Source of the DNA: an uncultured Bacteroides sp.
GTDB taxonomy: Bacteria > Bacteroidota > Bacteroidia > Bacteroidales > Bacteroidaceae
Length of the DNA: 64,000 nt
Reading direction: 5' to 3'
NCBI GenBank assembly: GCA_947574505.1
Contig: CANPJW010000006.1
Coordinates: forward strand, 1-64,000
Positions 61,666 to 64,000 of the stretch are shown one piece after another. Within the stretch, counting starts at the first letter, position 1. Each line of letters begins with the position of its first letter. Position numbers and translations under genes: made by a program. The notes beneath the pieces are model-generated. The model was not told the origin of the DNA. It did not search any database and saw nothing but the letters and a program-made list of their open reading frames with translations.

Positions 61666-63084
61666 ATGAAAACACATCAATTTCTTTTATCATTTTTTTT
61701 GTTAGTATGTAGTAGCGCAATAGCTTCTGTATTATTAGCACAAGATAGTAAACTGCCCGAGAAAGCAAAGTTAGAAACAATTCTTTATCAAGATGCAGAT
61801 ATGATAGGTGTTGGTTATGTCTATAAAAAACAATTTGTGGAGAATCAACATGTTACTTTTATTAGTAAGTCGTTTAGAGATAAGCATTTTTCCTCTTATC
61901 GCATAAAAGAGAAAAATGGACAAACATATCTTCATGAACGTAAAAGTAATACTTGGGTGGATTTATCTTCTTTAAAACCTTTTATTAGTGGTATTTACTT
62001 TACAAGGAATGATACTTCTTACATAAAAGGAATAGTGAATCCTTATGATGGATTTGTTTGTGAAGGCATATTTATATTTTGCAATTCAAAACATAACAAT
62101 AAGTATTTTCTATCTCCTTTGGCTAAAGAAACCCAAAAATTTTCACTCGGAATGAGTGGTGCTACTTCTTATCAGTTGACGATAAAAGAAGGCTATAAGG
62201 CTTATGGAAAGAGTTTAGGTGATGGATATTCTTTAAAAATAGATTTTCCGGACAAGTCTAAGATATTAACATTGGAAAGTCGGGTGGTTAAATTGAATGA
62301 CTTAGAAGGCTTTAGCATCTCTGATGCTGATTGCTTGAAGAAATTAGAATCTGTGAAAATTAAGTTTGCTAATGGAGATAGTTTTAGTGGAACTGTTACC
62401 TCTGCTTCAGCTTTTTCAGGAGAGGAATTAAGGCTTTTGAGGGGTAAATATACTTATAGTACCGGAGAAGAAGTTATTGGAGAATACTCTAAAATAAGGT
62501 ATGATGATGGAATAATATACGTCCCTAAAGGCATAATAACCTTTAGTGATGGAGTTGTAGCGTCTAATGATTGGTTACGTAAATATAATTTCACGAGTAA
62601 GGAGTGGAAGCAAATTTATGATAGTTGTAATGGCTTGACAGAAATTCGTGATATGGCAGCTCAATTAGAGCTAAAAAAACAGCAAGAAAAGATAGCTGAA
62701 CAGCGTGCGGAACAATTGAAACGTAAGAAAGAAGAAGAACAGAGAAGGAATATCATATCAAGATATGGAGAATATTATGGAGCTTTAATTATTAAAAAGA
62801 AATTAGTTCCTGGAATGAGCCAAGCTATGGTTAATGAAGTATGGAGTAAAGACTTTTTCGATTGTAGTATTTCAACATCATCGGGACGGAGGATTGAAGT
62901 GTGGACTCTTAATAACGATAAGATGCAAATAAAAATAGCATCAGAAGCAAATAAAGCAGATAAAAGCGGAGAGACTGCTGTTGCCGCTATGTTATTAATG
63001 AATTTTTTAGGCTCTACTTCTCTATCTTCTGTTCCTAATATGTTAGTGTTTATGAATGATAAGCTAACTGATATTTACAAGTAA
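61666..63084 (+). CDS. exported protein with MORN-like repeats, coiled coil and SmpA-like end
   Basis: Unrecognised 472-residue protein. It has a signal peptide (MKTHQFLLSFFLLVCSSAIA) and starts at ATG 61666 behind a GGAGG Shine-Dalgarno (a TTG at 61651 is in frame but overlaps that site). Residues ~220-290 have MORN-like turns (FANGDSFSGTV, YSTGEEVIGEY, FSDGVV). A charged coiled coil (about 320-360: LELKKQQEKIAEQRAEQLKR) follows. The C-terminal ~110 residues (ALIIKKKLVPGMSQAMVNEVW, then RRIEVWTL) resemble the SmpA/BamE-type fold (V..GM....V...G..). 35 bases after the nuclease-like gene, same strand. No function is proposed. Confidence 0.65.
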   Translation: MKTHQFLLSFFLLVCSSAIASVLLAQDSKLPEKAKLETILYQDADMIGVGYVYKKQFVENQHVTFISKSFRDKHFSSYRIKEKNGQTYLHERKSNTWVDLSSLKPFISGIYFTRNDTSYIKGIVNPYDGFVCEGIFIFCNSKHNNKYFLSPLAKETQKFSLGMSGATSYQLTIKEGYKAYGKSLGDGYSLKIDFPDKSKILTLESRVVKLNDLEGFSISDADCLKKLESVKIKFANGDSFSGTVTSASAFSGEELRLLRGKYTYSTGEEVIGEYSKIRYDDGIIYVPKGIITFSDGVVASNDWLRKYNFTSKEWKQIYDSCNGLTEIRDMAAQLELKKQQEKIAEQRAEQLKRKKEEEQRRNIISRYGEYYGALIIKKKLVPGMSQAMVNEVWSKDFFDCSISTSSGRRIEVWTLNNDKMQIKIASEANKADKSGETAVAAMLLMNFLGSTSLSSVPNMLVFMNDKLTDIYK

Positions 63085-63097
63085 TTCTGAAGATGAT

Positions 63098-63571
63098 ATG
63101 AGAATGCGCAAATCCTATAGGTATTTAGCTAATGATGAAAGATTTGATATAGAATCTGACTCTAGCAAGGTTAGTCAACTTCATGCTGAAAAGTTGGTTG
63201 ATAATAAATATGACGCTTATAAGCCGCAAGCTTATAGAATTAAGTTAAACAAACAGGAGTCAAGACAAGAACGTTGCGACTCCGAAAAGCTCAGTGAAAA
63301 GTCAAATGATGATAATCTCTCAGTAGAAGGCTATATCGAGAAGTATTCCGGTGGGAAATACAAAGTGACTTCTGTTAAGACTGAATCAGAGTGTACCCCT
63401 CAGGTGATTAAGGTAAAATCAGGCAATGGCTGTCTTTTGACATTTGTAATCATCCTATTGATAATATTAATTATAATAATGATTTTAAATTCAGTACAAG
63501 TGATAGTTCCTTTGGATGCAACGCCTGAAGAAGTAAAAGAAGCATTTGAAAAGGCTTTTCATTTACTATGA
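63098..63571 (+). CDS. small single-pass membrane protein, unknown
   Basis: 157 residues, 13 bases downstream of the preceding gene. The first ~108 residues are polar and charged; a transmembrane helix lies at about 112-130 (CLLTFVIILLIILIIIMILN), followed by a short tail VQVIVPLDATPEEVKEAFEKAFHLL. No signal peptide, so probably N-in or tail-anchored-like topology. No family recognised. Same operon as the neighbours by spacing. Confidence 0.55.
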   Translation: MRMRKSYRYLANDERFDIESDSSKVSQLHAEKLVDNKYDAYKPQAYRIKLNKQESRQERCDSEKLSEKSNDDNLSVEGYIEKYSGGKYKVTSVKTESECTPQVIKVKSGNGCLLTFVIILLIILIIIMILNSVQVIVPLDATPEEVKEAFEKAFHLL

Positions 63572-63616
63572 TAGTATTCAGATATTATTCATTTTATCAA
63601 GAAAATAGTAAGATGT

Positions 63617-64000
63617 ATGATTGCTACAAAGATTAAAATGCCATTTAGGGAGTTTTTGGAAAGTTTGAAAGTTCCGTCTGCACCACGAATGAAAGGCGGA
63701 ACTATTTTCAACCCTGATGAGATAAACTATCTTGTACGATATTCAACTCCATTGGTTTATGAATTTGTGCAAGAGGATGAAACCGATAGGGAATTTTATG
63801 AGAAGTTTGTCAAATGGCTACATGAAGAAATGCCAGTTTATGGGTATGTTGATGTTTATATGGTCGTTTATTTACGTTATGGGCAATATTTAAGTAACGA
63901 TGAATTTGAGTATTTGGAAAGGAATATTCCGGAGTGTTTCGAGAAAGGGCATGTATGGCTCTATGAAATAAACTATCGTAGGCGCTTCCGTTTGCGTATT
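63617..64000 (+). CDS. unknown protein, cut by window end
   Basis: Open frame of 128 codons from ATG 63617 to the window end without a stop. It begins MIATKIKMPFREFLESLKVP and continues GGTIFNPDEINYLVRYSTP; acidic and aromatic-rich, with no signal peptide. A second ATG lies at 63638. It shares the AT-rich codon use of the preceding genes and starts 45 bases after them. No family recognised. Confidence 0.5.
   Translation, partial: MIATKIKMPFREFLESLKVPSAPRMKGGTIFNPDEINYLVRYSTPLVYEFVQEDETDREFYEKFVKWLHEEMPVYGYVDVYMVVYLRYGQYLSNDEFEYLERNIPECFEKGHVWLYEINYRRRFRLRI

Noticed and set aside
1..64000. CRISPR arrays, tRNA or rRNA genes, integrase or phage genes
   Set aside because: No regularly spaced direct repeats, no cloverleaf or rRNA signatures, and no recombinase-like protein were seen.

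Overview
The window looks like a Bacteroides chromosome, in style close to B. ovatus, B. xylanisolvens or B. thetaiotaomicron. The grounds are two SusC/SusD pairs, ECF sigma factors next to SusC genes, a hybrid two-component regulator with Reg_prop repeats, many lipoproteins and -7 promoter elements of the TAnnTTTG type. The species cannot be fixed from the sequence alone.

Layout. 0-2.3 kb: a CorC/HlyC-type membrane protein and an NlpE-like lipoprotein (both +), then a 220-bp MITE-like insertion and a shared terminator. 2.4-55.5 kb: a very large polysaccharide utilisation locus (PUL), almost all on the minus strand. Module A is ECF sigma, SusC, SusD, a BIG2-repeat surface protein and an alginate-lyase-fold enzyme; GH43 and GH88 follow after a repeat-rich gap. 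A middle block carries a kinase-less membrane regulator, two alpha/beta hydrolases, GH97, an AraC regulator, the glucuronate-pathway genes for fructuronate reductase and mannonate dehydratase (the only + strand genes of the PUL), and a double GH43. Module B repeats the plan of module A: ECF sigma, SusC, SusD, two IPT/TIG surface proteins, a second alginate-lyase-fold enzyme and a GH28-like beta-helix enzyme. It is followed by a full hybrid two-component system, a third alginate-lyase-fold enzyme, a three-gene envelope cassette bounded by terminators, and a heparinase II/III-type lyase. 55.7-59.9 kb: an [FeFe]-hydrogenase operon, hydB-hydA-hydC (+). 59.9-64 kb: an AT-rich accessory region with a structured RNA, a PD-(D/E)XK nuclease-like protein and three unrecognised genes, the last cut by the window end.

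How the genes fit together (inference). Lyases cut an acidic, uronic-acid-rich glycan. SusC/SusD pairs and lipoproteins capture and import it. GH88 removes the unsaturated uronic acid left by lyases. GH43, GH97 and GH28-like enzymes and the hydrolases take off side chains and esters, and the two cytoplasmic uronate enzymes feed released glucuronate towards KDG. Regulation seems to have two tiers. Orphan ECF factors sit at the SusC genes, while most enzyme and regulator transcription units share a TTCGTAT-type leader box that the SusC genes lack.
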